Assembly (NCBI GenBank): GCA_018873245.2
Contig: JAEMBT020000007.1
Coordinates: 2,686,001-2,750,000, forward strand
Source: Archegozetes longisetosus
Lineage: Eukaryota > Arthropoda > Arachnida > Sarcoptiformes > Trhypochthoniidae
Length of the DNA stretch: 64,000 bases
Direction: 5' to 3'
A program made the translations under genes and the position numbers. Positions 12,620 to 23,194 of this stretch are shown here, one piece after another. The notes beneath the pieces were generated by a model. It did no database searches. It was given only the letters and a program-made list of their open reading frames with translations, and was not told where the DNA came from. The first letter of the stretch is position 1, and each line of letters starts with the position of its first letter.

Positions 12620-13057
12620 ATTATATATTTTAAAAACAATCAATTGGTGCCAAAAAGTTGGTCTATTACCTTTAAGCTTTTTTTGATTCTAGGTTGATAA
12701 CTTACTCGCAATAGTCCTATTTGACAAGTTTTTAGTATCTCCAACTTGTTTGCATTCTTTGCGGATTATATCATAAGTATAAGTCCCATTTGCGCAAAGA
12801 TAGCTGAAGATAACTTGTTGATTCATAGTTAAACTTGTCAAATAGGGCTATTACGAGTAGGTTATCAACTTAGAATCAAAAAAAGTTTAAAGGTAATAGA
12901 CCAACTTTTTGGCACCAATTGATTGTTGACACCCGATTTAATAACATTTCTTTAAATATATAATTCAAATTGTATTCACATTCCATTTTATTGATAAAAA
13001 TTGACTATTAAAACAATTTGAAACTATCAAAATAATAATACTGAACCTTTGAGTTTT
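12527..13057. repeat. Long inverted repeat (foldback)
   Basis: The left arm is about 12527-12734 and the right arm about 12831-13057. They pair over about 200 bases, including the 3' end of the ORF at 12311-12619 in inverted copy (AAAACTCAAAGGTTCAG against its complement at 13041-13057). The right arm has about 20 extra bases near 12930. It is either a foldback element or an inverted duplication. Confidence 0.8.
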
Positions 13058-13092
13058 ATTTGTAACAAAATTAAGCCCTTACAAAATGGGGA

Positions 13093-13699
13093 ATGCTAAA
13101 AAATGTTTGCAAAAATTGTGATTGGAATGTGTATTTAAAACTATATAAGACATATATATTACCAATCTTGGAGTATTGTAATCTTGTATGGTATGGAAAT
13201 AGAACCCAATGGAAAAGAATTGAAAAGGTGCAGAGGAAAGTCACTAAATTTATGTTTCAAATTAGGGAAGTCTTACTTAACATACGATGAAAGATTAAAA
13301 ATGCTTAATTTATATTCATTAGAGAAAAGAAAGAAAATCAAAGCATTTTCTTTATTATATAGATATAAAAACTCATCTCAATATATTCCCCGAAACTGGT
13401 TTAATCATTTTAATTTCACAGAGACCAGAAATGGTATTAAAATTAGTATTCCATTTAACAGGTTATATCACAGTGATCATTGTTTTCTATTATGCTTCAA
13501 TACTTTTTAATTCTTTACCAATTCTAATTCGCAACTCAACTAATACAAAAAAGTTTATTGGTTTGGTATCTAATTACTTGTAATTTTATAAATATTAATA
13601 ACTAATTGTAATGCTCAGACGAGTTCCTGAGCAATATTATTGCATATCAATTGTACTTAAGTCTTTAACTTGCAATAAATATTATTATTATTATTATTA
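13093..13699 (+). mobile_element. 5'-truncated non-LTR retrotransposon, 3' end of ORF2
   Basis: The reverse-transcriptase C-terminus reads LYKTYILPILEYCNLVWY and RIEKVQRKVTKF, with one frameshift near 13265. It continues LTYDERLKMLNLYSLEKR and SLPILIRN, then a short 3' UTR, then an (ATT)n tail at about 13676-13699. Domain order, 5' truncation and microsatellite tail fit a Jockey/CR1-like LINE. The same family occurs at 41346-42202. Confidence 0.88.
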
Positions 13700-13700
13700 A

Positions 13701-13902
13701 TAGGAAGTAAAGATTTCTTACTGTCTACAATACTAGTTAATTGATCAAATACAGGCTTATGAAACTTCTCAAGTTCTTCTTGAGTTAATTCATCTTTCAT
13801 TACATTTGAACCAACTTGAGCTTTTTGAATTTGTCTAGCTTTCACTATTGTTTCGATCGTTTTATACGAGTGTTTCAACTTATTACTTTTGTTAGAATCC
13901 AT
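13701..13902 (-). pseudogene. Small Polinton-internal gene cut by the retrotransposon tail
   Basis: ATG at 13902 opens a charged, helical peptide (MDSNKSNKLKHSYKTIE..., then QEELEKFHKPVFDQL). The frame runs into the ATT repeats at the end of the inserted LINE, so the natural C-terminus is lost. It lies just before the ATPase relic, on the opposite strand. Function is unknown. Confidence 0.4.
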
Positions 13903-13977
13903 TTATTTTAAAATAAAAAATGAATATTAGTGCTCCAATTATCAATTATGATAAATGATAAAGATTTATTAAATTAA

Positions 13978-14562
13978 CATGTTTTGGCACATTTATGGCC
14001 TTTAGACTTTGATTTGTGGTTCAAGTGGATGTGGAAAGACTAACTTGTTAATGAATCTTATATATAATTACTTATAACAAAATTTAAATTTATGCAAAAG
14101 ACTTGACTGAAAGTAAATATCAAATGTCTCAAAACTTTCGAAGAAGCCAATGAAACTATGAAAGATGAAACAGCCGAAGACTTTCAAGTAGCTATATTCA
14201 GTTCAAGTAAAGATGATATTGTAAATGTTGATGATTTATATAAAGAATATCAGGATTTAATTGTATTTGGTGATTTTGTAACGGAAACTGATCACCATCT
14301 GATTATAGATCTTTTTATTAGACGTAGAAAGAAAAATTGTTCATTAATTTATTCAACTCAAAGTTATTTTTCAACTCCTAAAGACATACGATTACAGTAT
14401 AATTATTCTATTTTTTACAATATTTCTAATGAAAGAGAATTGACTGAAATTCAAAGAGACTATTGCTTAGATACAGATAAAGAAACGTTTAAGCGATATT
14501 TTAACTTTTCAACCTCAGAACCATATAGCTTCTTCTTGATTGACAAAAGTCAAGAGAATTGA
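13978..14562 (+). pseudogene. Polinton FtsK/HerA-type packaging ATPase, broken
   Basis: Genome-packaging ATPase of Polintons. A Walker A motif, GSSGCGKTNLLMN, is encoded at 14018-14056 in a different frame from the main ORF at 14158-14562. The main ORF carries the Walker B region as LIVFGDFV, where an acidic residue is expected at the Gly, then RRRKKNCSLIYSTQSYF with the usual Gln sensor, and DIRLQYNY. The frame breaks between the two motifs and the altered Walker B both indicate loss of function. Confidence 0.82.
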
Positions 14563-14704
14563 GATTTAGAAAAAATTTCGATCATATAATAAATGAGAAA
14601 TTATAAGCAATCATTTTGAATTAGGTCTAGACATAAAAAGTGTAATGCCAATAGAAGGTGATCCCGGAATAGCATCTTAACTAACAAATAACAATAATTA
14701 TGAT

Positions 14705-15049
14705 ATGGAAACTAAACGATTAACTAATGCTTGGAAATCTAAAGAGGATAACGATGCATTTACTAAAGGGTTCCTTATTGAAAGAACAGTTCAAGTTTTA
14801 AGAAATTTTCACGGAAAGAATGAAGATATTGATATGAATAATAAAGCTATTAAAAATTTATATTGGCCTAACGATATTAATGATGCTGTACCTAAAAAAT
14901 ATCTGTATCAAAACGTTCTGTTGTTAGACAATAGAATTAACAGCTTCAATGCCAAAGTTTATAGAATAAAAAATGTTGGTGATCCTATTGAAGGTGGAGA
15001 TAGTGTTAATAAAACATATCTCAATTGGATAATTAATCCAAGTTTCTGA
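14705..15049 (+). CDS. Polinton-internal protein with fibre-like repeat motif
   Basis: A 114-codon ORF. It contains DMNNKAIKNLYWPNDINDAV followed by KKYLYQNV, and later KVYRIKNVGDPIEGGDSV followed by NKTYL. The repeated pattern I-x-N-(L/V)-x-x-P-x-x-x-x-D-(A/S)-V-x-K-x-Y-L resembles that seen in phage/viral tail-fibre-like proteins. It follows the ATPase on the same strand. It may be a truncated virion attachment or cement protein, but I cannot assign a named family. Confidence 0.4.
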   Translation: METKRLTNAWKSKEDNDAFTKGFLIERTVQVLRNFHGKNEDIDMNNKAIKNLYWPNDINDAVPKKYLYQNVLLLDNRINSFNAKVYRIKNVGDPIEGGDSVNKTYLNWIINPSF

Positions 15050-15393
15050 ACCAGTTTTACTACTTAATTCTGTCGACTGATTAGATTTTTTGAGATGCAA
15101 TTGGATTTATTTCACACTATTGATTCCAGAGTTTTTATATTAAAATGAACTGTAAAAATTAAACAAGAAGTCGGTCAGAAATCAAACTAGATTGGGAACG
15201 TTCCCTTGAAAGAGAATCCAATGTCTTCGATAGTGTTATTTGTATGGCATTTAGAAGATAATAAAACTTGAAATTTTTTATATGATCCTCAAACACTTAG
15301 TAGAATAAGTATTATTGATCAGGATAATAGATTGTCTACGGTAACTTAAAAGGTTTAAGTACTTTATATTTTAGTAATTTAATATGTATTTAA

Positions 15394-15714
15394 ATGGAAG
15401 AGTATTTAGAAAAGAAGGTCTACGTGCATCGCAAAAGTTATGGGTTTTATTCCAAAATTGATACAACGTTGTTATTTTTTAAATTTTTATTTAGTTCCTC
15501 AGGATTATCAGCATTTGCATTTGTTCCATTAGCAGCTTTATCGCTTTGTGTTGCTTTGATTGAAGTATTAGAACAACCTTTGAAAATTGGTTAGAGGAAA
15601 GAGGAATATAGAATAGCTTATAAGTTTTGTAAAGAACTACTTAATCTTTACAAAGTTAAGGAACTGAGCGACTCTGATGTTTCCAAACAAGAAGCAGAGT
15701 TTATTAAAACAACA
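15394..15714 (+). pseudogene. Polinton-internal hydrophobic protein, one stop codon
   Basis: Starts MEEYLEKKVYVHRKSYGF, followed by a hydrophobic segment FAFVPLAALSLCVALIEVL. The frame has a TAG at about 15592 and then continues open (EEYRIAYKFCKELLNLYKV, then ELSDSDVSKQEAEF). The whole unit was probably one gene of about 100 codons. Role unknown. Confidence 0.42.
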
Positions 15715-15951
15715 AACTTCTTTCTTTTGTTTCTTTCAGAGAGAAAAGTACATAAAACAAGTAAAACTTAGTGGTTACAGGTTTACGCAATAACGAATTA
15801 CACTTGTTTTTACGTCTACAATTGCAAGATATGATAATGTTTGATAGAATTTTATATATTTTATGAGCTTTGAGAAGTAACATTTTTGATTCGGTCACAT
15901 TCGGTCACTTTCGATCACTTCACTAAATTTACAAATATTTTAATTATTTAA

Positions 15952-16360
15952 ATGAATACACAGACTTTAAAAGACATTAAAACGTTATCAAGTATTCAAC
16001 CAGAACATATAAGAAAATATGATCGTGTGGATAATGCTATTAAATTTATGCAAGCAAAAAAAACATCCTGATTATTAAAAAATCAATTATGTTCATTAAT
16101 TCCAGTTTCAGATAGTTATCTTAAGAGAGTAATGAAAGATCTTAATATTAAAAGCTTTTATAGCCGATATTCCAATTAATAAGAAAAATAATAAGGAAAT
16201 AAATAAAAATAATGCTGAAAAAATTGAAGATACATTTGACTATAATTAGCCTGTAATAAAAAAAGAGACAAAAACAAAAAGAAAATTTCAACAATTAAAA
16301 ATTTGTGGAATAAATCCTGAAAATATAACTGATGAGTACATTGAAAAATTGATAAATTAA
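15952..16360 (+). pseudogene. Polinton-internal small ORF with stops
   Basis: MNTQTLKDIKTLSSIQPEHI, then a stop near 16068. Open, mostly Lys/Asn-rich stretches follow, including KKETKTKRKFQQLKICGINP at about 16256-16316, ending at 16360. At least three stops or frame changes are present. No family is recognised. Confidence 0.35.
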
Positions 16361-16372
16361 TTTTGTATATAA

Positions 16373-16606
16373 ATGAGTGAAATACTAGATCATGTGAAAG
16401 GACAAGAAATAAAAAAAAAAATTAGAGAAGAACTTGTTGAGCTTAATAAACAAAATGTTGCTACTCAAGCTAAAAAAGCTGGAGAATTAACAGCAAATCT
16501 AGTTGTATATAATAAAGCTATTAAAATAATGGTTGATGAAATCTTTGATTAAGGAGTAGAAAATGAAGCATTAAGAGATAAAATAGGAGAGGTTGGTGAA
16601 AAATAG
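16373..16606 (+). pseudogene. Polinton-internal helical protein, one internal stop
   Basis: MSEILDHVKGQEIKKKIREE, then VELNKQNVATQAKKAGELTA and a helical continuation. A TAA interrupts the frame near 16549 (IFD*GVENEAL) and TAG ends it. It is strongly helical with no membrane segment. About 20 bases later a 74-base MITE is inserted, and coding-like sequence (KLSYNDAKRTVYF) follows it. Confidence 0.4.
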
Positions 16607-16628
16607 TTAAGTGAATCTAAAAACATTA

Positions 16629-16702
16629 GGTGGGCCCATAACTAGTCGGAGCAAATTCAGTTAACGATAACGATTAAAATTCCGGGACTTTATGGGCCCA
16701 CC
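16629..16702. mobile_element. 74-base MITE with TA target duplication
   Basis: Terminal repeats GGTGGGCCCATA and the complement TATGGGCCCACC are flanked by TA on each side (16627-16628 and 16703-16704). The GGGCCC core stands out in this AT-rich DNA. No coding potential. Confidence 0.8.
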
Positions 16703-16706
16703 TAAT

Positions 16707-17420
16707 AGAATAAAATTATCTTATAATGATGCAAAAAGAACAGTTTATTTTAGAAAGAATGAAACGACAAACCCAAAAATTGCGAACGATATCAATGCTA
16801 TTAGACCATATATTATGTATTTTTGATTATTACGTTTTAATAGCTTTTCTACTCCTCTAGTACAATTATCTAAAGTTTCAGTTTTTATTTTAATTTATAT
16901 TTTCGAATTATTTTTTATTTTACTCTTCTCAGTTCTTTTTCAGAAACGTATAACCCTTAATTCGTTAATAAATATCATTGATTTAAATAGCAGGCAAGAA
17001 TCAATTGAAACGAATATAATGTAAAATTAAAAACATTGTGTTGCGTTTAATCAACTTTTTGCTGGATCTAAAGCTAAAGCTGCTAATCAATTATATATAG
17101 AAAATGCTAGCACTAAATTAAATTGAAATTTCAACATTAAAAATACACTAGTTCTAAGACAATACGAACTGTACCTCCCTCTAAAAATTGCGGAAATTAA
17201 ATGAATAAATCCACAAATATAACGAATAATCATATGAAACTCAAGATGAAATCACTTGAGCAGGATGACATAAATTCTTACCACAAAAGTTTAACAAAAG
17301 TATAACTTAATTTACTCCTTTTGTCAACTTTTACTATAACATTCTTTATTTAAAAACGCAAAATTAACTAAAATACAGAATGCTCTCTATCACACAGATT
17401 TAATCTTTTGGCTAAAAGCA
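16707..17420. other. Decayed right part of the Polinton
   Basis: Short open stretches such as KLSYNDAKRTVYFRKNETTN (about 16712) and FNQLFAGSKAKAANQLYIEN (about 17049) read like protein but are isolated. They may be capsid-gene remnants. No terminal repeat of the Polinton was found here. Confidence 0.35.
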
Positions 17421-17430
17421 AGTTTTATTA

Positions 17431-17816
17431 TTCAATATAAGTAGTGAAACGCGAATCTTGCTTTGAATACCTTTATTTTTTACGATAGTAAATTTTAAGT
17501 AAATAATTAGTGTGAAAGGAATGCTTAATCAGTTCTACATTCATTAAAACCCATATAGAATAGAAAAGAGCTGATTAAAAGTACTCAGTCAAATTTAACT
17601 TACCATCTTTATCAATCACTTTTCAACCCTTTTTGATTAAATTTGATTAATTGGGTACTTTTAATCAGCTCTTTTCTATCCTATATGGTTTTAAAATGAC
17701 TGTAGAACTGATTAAATATTCCTTTCACACTAATTATTTTACTTGAAATTTACTATCGTAAAAAATAAAGGTATTCAAAGCAAGATTCGCGTTTCACTAC
17801 TTATATTATATTGAAT
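17431..17816. mobile_element. Palindromic foldback MITE, intact copy
   Basis: Two arms of about 185 bases pair almost perfectly from TTCAATATAAGTAGTGAAAC on the left to its complement on the right. The pairing extends about 10 bases further on each side. A second copy lies at 20917-21866 and is interrupted by a Tc1 element. Confidence 0.88.
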
Positions 17817-18014
17817 AATAAAACTTTAAGAGATTGAAGCGACGGATTAAAATATTTAGAGTCGCCAGAAGTCTTATCTCTTTCTGATCGATAACACTTT
17901 TATTGTATTTTCATATCTTATATACAAATAAAACCTGATTTCAGTTCAGTTTAAAGAGAGAACACGAGTAGTTAACTCGAAATAAAACTATCCTTTAAAA
18001 GAAAAGTTCGTTAA

Positions 18015-18155
18015 CTTTACATATATAGCACCTCTGCTATTGAATCATTGCCAGAGAGAGGAACTTCAAAATCCTTGAGACATGAATTTGTTGCAGCGAT
18101 AGTGCTAAACATTATTGCATACGTGACAGTCGATTAAATTCAATCTTTAGTCACA
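18015..18155. repeat. Inverted duplicate block, partner at 20265-20400
   Basis: About 130 bases here match the complement of 20265-20400 (shared TATTGAATCATTGCCAG, AAAATCCTTGAGACA, CAGTCGATTAAATTCAA). The sequences differ by several indels and substitutions and neither is a conserved ORF. The pair brackets the defensin gene and the mariner element. Confidence 0.7.
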
Positions 18156-18684
18156 ATTTCAAATAATTTGTATTTGAAAGATGTTTTAAAAACAAGTTTC
18201 ATGAAAAAGTTTTCAAACACACTTAAACCTCTATATCTCGAACATTTAGATTACTTATTTTACGTACAAGTTGCATAATAAGTGACTTATGTGTATTATT
18301 AATAGAAATTATTCTCACAAAATAGTTTTCATCAAATTTCTAAAGCCTTAATAAATTTTTTCTAGCAAATACAATTTCTAATAATTTTTTGAAAACTTTA
18401 CTTGATTTTTAACTAAAATATTGAATTTGAGATTTCTTTTACAAAACTCGTCACAAATTAATTAATTGAATAAATAAAATGGAATGATTAAGTATTTTAT
18501 TTTTTCATTTCTGTATCTCATTCTCAATTTATGCTAAACTTTTAGTTTCTTCAGGTCAGTGTTACTAAACAGAGAAATTAATCTTCTTTGTTTATCTGAT
18601 TATTTATTTCAGGTGGTAATTCACAACATTTTAATTAATAAAAGCAGTATTACTTCAAATTAGAGTATAAACTTATAGGTATTT

Positions 18685-18936
18685 TCAGGGTTTAAGGCAA
18701 AAACATTGAGTGTAGAGAAAACCTTCGCAAACTCCACTCGAAAATCCTTTATTCTCACAACATTCCCAACAATTACCTCCAAAGTAAGCGGGGCAACCTG
18801 CACATCCAATATTTTTCCTCGCCACTTGAAAAAGAAAAATCGTCACATTATTACAGATTGATAATTGGTCTTATTACTTACAAGAAAAGCCCACAAAGAA
18901 AGCTAGAGCTAAAAGGAATACCAACTGAACCTTCAT
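18685..18936 (-). CDS. Invertebrate defensin-type antimicrobial peptide, two exons
   Basis: Secreted cysteine-rich peptide expected to act on microbial membranes in innate immunity. Exon 1 is 18882-18936 and exon 2 is 18685-18824, joined by TCTT|GTAAGT and TTTTTCAAG| in matching phase, giving 64 residues. Residues 1-18 are a signal peptide (MKVQLVFLLALAFFVGFS). The mature part has eight cysteines. The ancient defensin pattern is visible: GCP, then GG-x-C, then CC, then G-x-C-x-G, and a final C-x-C. The two extra cysteines beyond the usual six suggest a fourth disulphide, as in some mollusc defensins and drosomycin. A dibasic RK before NIGCAGCP may be a processing site. No other defensin copy is seen nearby. 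Confidence 0.85.
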
Positions 18937-19370
18937 TGTATACATTTGACCAAAGACACAACTTTATAGGACTAAAAACTGTAAAAACAGGTAAGATTTT
19001 AGTGCTAAAAACAAGCAAAAATAGGACTAGAAAATGAGTTGAAAATATTTTTTATTGGGTTATTGTTTTGAGAATAAATTTTTTCTAGATTTGAAATTGA
19101 AAACTAAAATTAGTTTTCTCTTAAAAATGCATTAAAACTACGGTTACCAAACGTACAGATTTGATCTGTACTGTACAGATTTTTAGCCCTTTGTACAGCC
19201 AACAGATTGACTCTTTGCGTCTGTACATTAAAGTGTGCAGATTTGATAGTTCTCATTAAATATAATCACAGACTCTCAAATTATTTGAGTATATATTTGA
19301 GAAAAAAGTTCTGATTTGAGTAATTTCCCAAAATTATTTGACAAATTATCTCCATTTTATAGATTTTATA

Positions 19371-19892
19371 AGGTTGGAGAGAAATGAATGACGTATTTGA
19401 TCACAAAATTCAAATAAACTTTATTAATACGATATAAATATCGAAGTCTAATATCAGCCCCATGTTCCGAATTGATTGGCGAGGCTCAGAATCCACTAGA
19501 GCTTTCAACTCGTCATCATCCAACTCTTGAGGTTGACCAGAACCAGGTCGATTCTCCAGGTCAAAACCGCCTGATCGAAACCTGTCAAACCAAGGTTGAC
19601 ACGTGCGGACCTTTAATACATCACCATATGTATCGGTGATATTCTTGGTGGCAACCGTTACATTATTACCACGCTTAAACTGATTCAACATACAATGTCT
19701 AATATGTTGTCATCGAAAGACATGGTTCAAATCGAAATCAAATCACAATTTTAAAATGATAATTTAATAGAAATAAAGATTCATATTAAATGTATTTATT
19801 CACAAAACAAAAGATATGTAAACAAATCCTAAGTGTATTTTTGAACCATTCTAATATACGTACCAAAAAACGACATTCATTTCTCTCCAACT
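19371..19892 (-). mobile_element. Internally deleted mariner element
   Basis: Terminal repeats AGGTTGGAGAGAAATGAATG and, at the other end, the complement of AAGTTGGAGAGAAATGAATG, with TA at both borders. Inside, on the minus strand, is the N-terminus of a mariner transposase. MSFDDNILDIV begins at about 19723. After a frameshift comes FKRGNNVTVATKNI, then WFDRFRSGGFDLENRPGSGQ and DDDELKALVD, which is the helix-turn-helix domain. The DDD catalytic part is missing, so it is non-autonomous. Confidence 0.88.
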
Positions 19893-20916
19893 TATATAAA
19901 TCTCATTGAAATAATGATTTTATCTCTCGTGCAATTATATAGAATAATTTGAGTGTAAGCGGACTTTATCGTTAACACAAACATTGAAAACATGAAAACC
20001 AAATACAAAGATTTTATTAATATTATTAATTTAAACTTAAAGTCCTTCGAAATAACTCTAATTTTTTAAAATGACAACGAAGAAAATAAGATTATAAAAA
20101 TGAAATTAATATGAGATTTAGTTGTCGAACAAAGTTCATGAAAAATTCTTTCTTATAATCAAGATTTACTTTTATTCCAATTTTAAAATTTGAAAATTTA
20201 GGTCTCGAAAATACGAAAAATAAAACTTGGTTCTAATGTTTTAACTCTGAAAACACTTTTAAGTGACTAAAACTTGAATTTAATCGACTGATATATATAC
20301 CATAATGTTTGGCACTATGGCTGCAACAAGTTCTTGTCTCAAGGATTTTGAGACTCCCCTCTCGCTGGCAATGATTCAATAACAGAGATGCTATTTATAA
20401 ATTATTTTTAACCATTTCTGAGAAACATTGCAAACAGAAAGAAATTAATAAATTGTTAATTAATTATATTTTTACCCTTTAGCTTTGTAAAGAAAGTGAA
20501 GAAGACTTTTTCTAAAATAATTTATTTTTAAGTAATTAAAATTCAATTGAAGCACACAATTTATAAAACTAAACTTTGAGAAAAATGACTATAAACTCAG
20601 TTTTTCAAATTTTGTGCTTAAAAACAAGAAAAATTTTATTAAATTTTACTGTTTTATAACTTCTGAAATAATTTATTTAAACCAATAAAAAATAATTTTT
20701 TTTATAGGTATTAACTTTTGCATTATATTTATGAAACATTAGTTAAATTTGAATATAATTTTTTTATTTTCGAACTTTAATTTCATTTGAATTCAATGCT
20801 AAAAGCATGCATTGGATTCGCGCAATTGCTTATCATTCATGAAATAATGTGAAGAAGAGTGTATACTTGAAAACCCGAAACCGTATGAAACCGAAACCAA
20901 AAACGGTTCGGGTCGG
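19893..20916. other. Intergenic, mostly featureless
   Basis: AT-rich. It contains the inverted partner block 20265-20400 and, at 20870-20915, several AACCGAAACC-like repeats that look like the edge of another element. No gene is supported. Confidence 0.4.
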
Positions 20917-21866
20917 TTCAATATAATATAAGTAGTGAAAAGCGAATTTTGCTTTGAATACCTTTATTTTTTACGATAGTAAATTTTAAGTAAAATAATT
21001 AGTGTGAAAGGAATATTTAATCAGTTCTACAATCATTTAAAACCATATAGAATAGAAAAGAGCTGATTGAAAGTACCCAATTAATCAAATTTAATCAAAA
21101 AGGATTGAAAAGTGATTGATAAAGATGGTAAGTTAAATTTGATTGAGTACAGTCGCCTAATTTAAAGCGTGTAAATGAACTTTTATACACTTTCATATCT
21201 CTTATCATTATTTATTTTACTCAATCTTTTGAATATAGTTTGAGTTTAAACAAATGTTAATATTAGAAAAGTTCAAATAATATTAAATTTATAATTGTTT
21301 TTAAGTTTAATTAAATACAAATTAATAGAAAAAATGAATAAAAAACTAATATTTAGTATAACTCCCGTTTGCGTTAATAATAGCCTCTAATCTATTAGGT
21401 ATCGAATTTATCAAATTGACTGCAAATTACATATTATTTCGCCAGTAGTTTGAAATCTATTAACCCATTTATTTATTGTTCTCTTACCTCTGGATAAGGC
21501 GATCGTAATATCTTTATTATCAAAACCCGCGCCGAGAAAATAAATTATTAAATTTCTTTCAGCATTTGTTAACGGCTGTCCACCGCGCCAATGAACATTA
21601 TTTAGAAACTTCATTAATTAATATTTATTTTTGTTTTAAAAATGTATGTTTTCACTGTTTTCACTGTTTTGATAATTGATAACAAAATGCATGCTTTAAA
21701 CAGTGATTGAAAGTTCTTTTAAGTCCAGTTTAACTTATAAGTTATCAGATTTTCATAAAAGATTAAAAAGTTAATAATAAGTTCATTTGCACGCTCTAAC
21801 TTAGGCAACTGTACTTTTAATCTGCTCTTTTCTATCATATATAAGTTTAAAATGATTATAGAACTG
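20917..21866. mobile_element. Foldback MITE, second copy, interrupted
   Basis: 20917-21149 and 21812-21866 together match the intact foldback at 17431-17816. The right arm ends abruptly at 21866, where the TIR element 21867-23174 starts. The 662 bases between are a Tc1 element inserted at a TA. Confidence 0.85.
21150..21811 (-). mobile_element. Internally deleted Tc1-like element nested in the MITE
   Basis: The ends CAGTCGCCTAATTTAAAGCG and the complement CAGTTGCCTAAGTTAGAGCG are flanked by TA. The minus strand encodes an N-terminal paired-type HTH (21411-21614: LTNAERNLIIYFLGAG, RGKRTINKWVNRF). Near 21350-21410 comes the far C-terminus, LINSIPNRLEAIINANGSYT. The DDE core between them is gone. 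Confidence 0.9.
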
Positions 21867-23174
21867 GGTTGGCTTTAACTTTCCCGAAAAGCTGGCAAAG
21901 CCATTACATACCTATATATTTATCATCAGTGTGGCTTGACAAGCAAAAAAAGTCTCAAGCCACACCCACTTCCTACAAAGTTTAAGCTCCGCCCACAAAA
22001 AATGTTGAGCTACGCCCACTAACATTTCCTAAAATATTCTTCCAAGTATACTGGTTAAGAAAATGAAAACAGATCCCGAAATTCCTCCTGGGGGCGGAGT
22101 TATGAGTATTCAAGTTTTCATTATTTTGTTGATAAAAAACTACTTCAAATATTGTTTCAAAGATATGATTCAACAAATTTCATAAAATATTTAATGGCTA
22201 AATAGCTGCACACAATTTTAAAAAATATTTTATATATATCAAAAAGAATTAACTGAGTTTATTCATGCAAATCATAAATTTCAATTATATTATTGAAATT
22301 TATTTCACCAATATAGGAATTAATGAGTATATAAAAATAAAGATTAAAAACTTAAGAAATTTTATCGACTTTGTTTTATTAAAAATTTCCTCTGAGAAAG
22401 TGGTCATGAATTTTTGAAGGTACAGTATTAATCATCTTCATTCCATTTATTTCAGTATCAGAAATATCAACCAGAATGACGATAGATTCAGATGTTTTCT
22501 GAAAGACATGCATACTTTATACCCATTCGATGCTACACCTTGCTTTCGGCTGGCACTAGTTCCAATCAACCCTCCATCAGTCGCTAGGATTGGATTATAT
22601 TCTGATACAGAAATAGAGTATGACAATAATTTAGATTTCGAAGTTAGTAATTAAACTTGATAATATTTCAAACATTTAAATAATTCAAAACTGTCCAAAT
22701 CTTAAAACTAATTAAACTATAAAATTAGAATAAAGTACATAAAATAAGCTCGATAAATTTCGTATGCTTTTAATCTTAATTTTCATAAACATTAAATCTT
22801 GAAATTTATGTTGGCGTAATAGATACAGTAAAACGTTTTTAATATTCCAAAATTGTGTGCAGCTATTTAGCCATTAAATATTTTGTGAAATTTGTTGAAT
22901 CATATCTTTGAAACAATATTTGAAGTAGTTTTTTATGAGCAAAATAATGAAAACTTGAATACTCATAATTCCGCCCCCAGGAGGAATTTCGGGAATCTGT
23001 TTTTATTTTCTTAACCAGTATACTTGGAAGAATATTTTAGGAAATTTTAGTGGGTGTAGCTCAAAATTATTTTGTGGGCGTAGCTTGAGACTTTTTTGCT
23101 TGTCAAGTGACACTAATAATAAATATATTGGTATGTAATGGCTTTCCTGCTTCTTCCGAAAGTAATAGCCAACC
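21867..23174. mobile_element. TIR element with about 330-base terminal repeats
   Basis: GGTTGGCTTTAACTTTC at the left pairs with the complement of GGTTGGCTATTACTTTC at the right. The arms stay similar for about 330 bases to TTAGCCATTAAATATTTT. The roughly 630-base centre has a short open stretch near 22500-22655 (LHTLYPFDATPCFRLALVPI then NPPSVARIGL), preceded by TTTATTTCAG|. It could be the last exon of a lost transposase, but the family is not recognised. No clear target duplication was found. Confidence 0.8.
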
Positions 23175-23194
23175 AAAAATTGAAATATCGAAAC

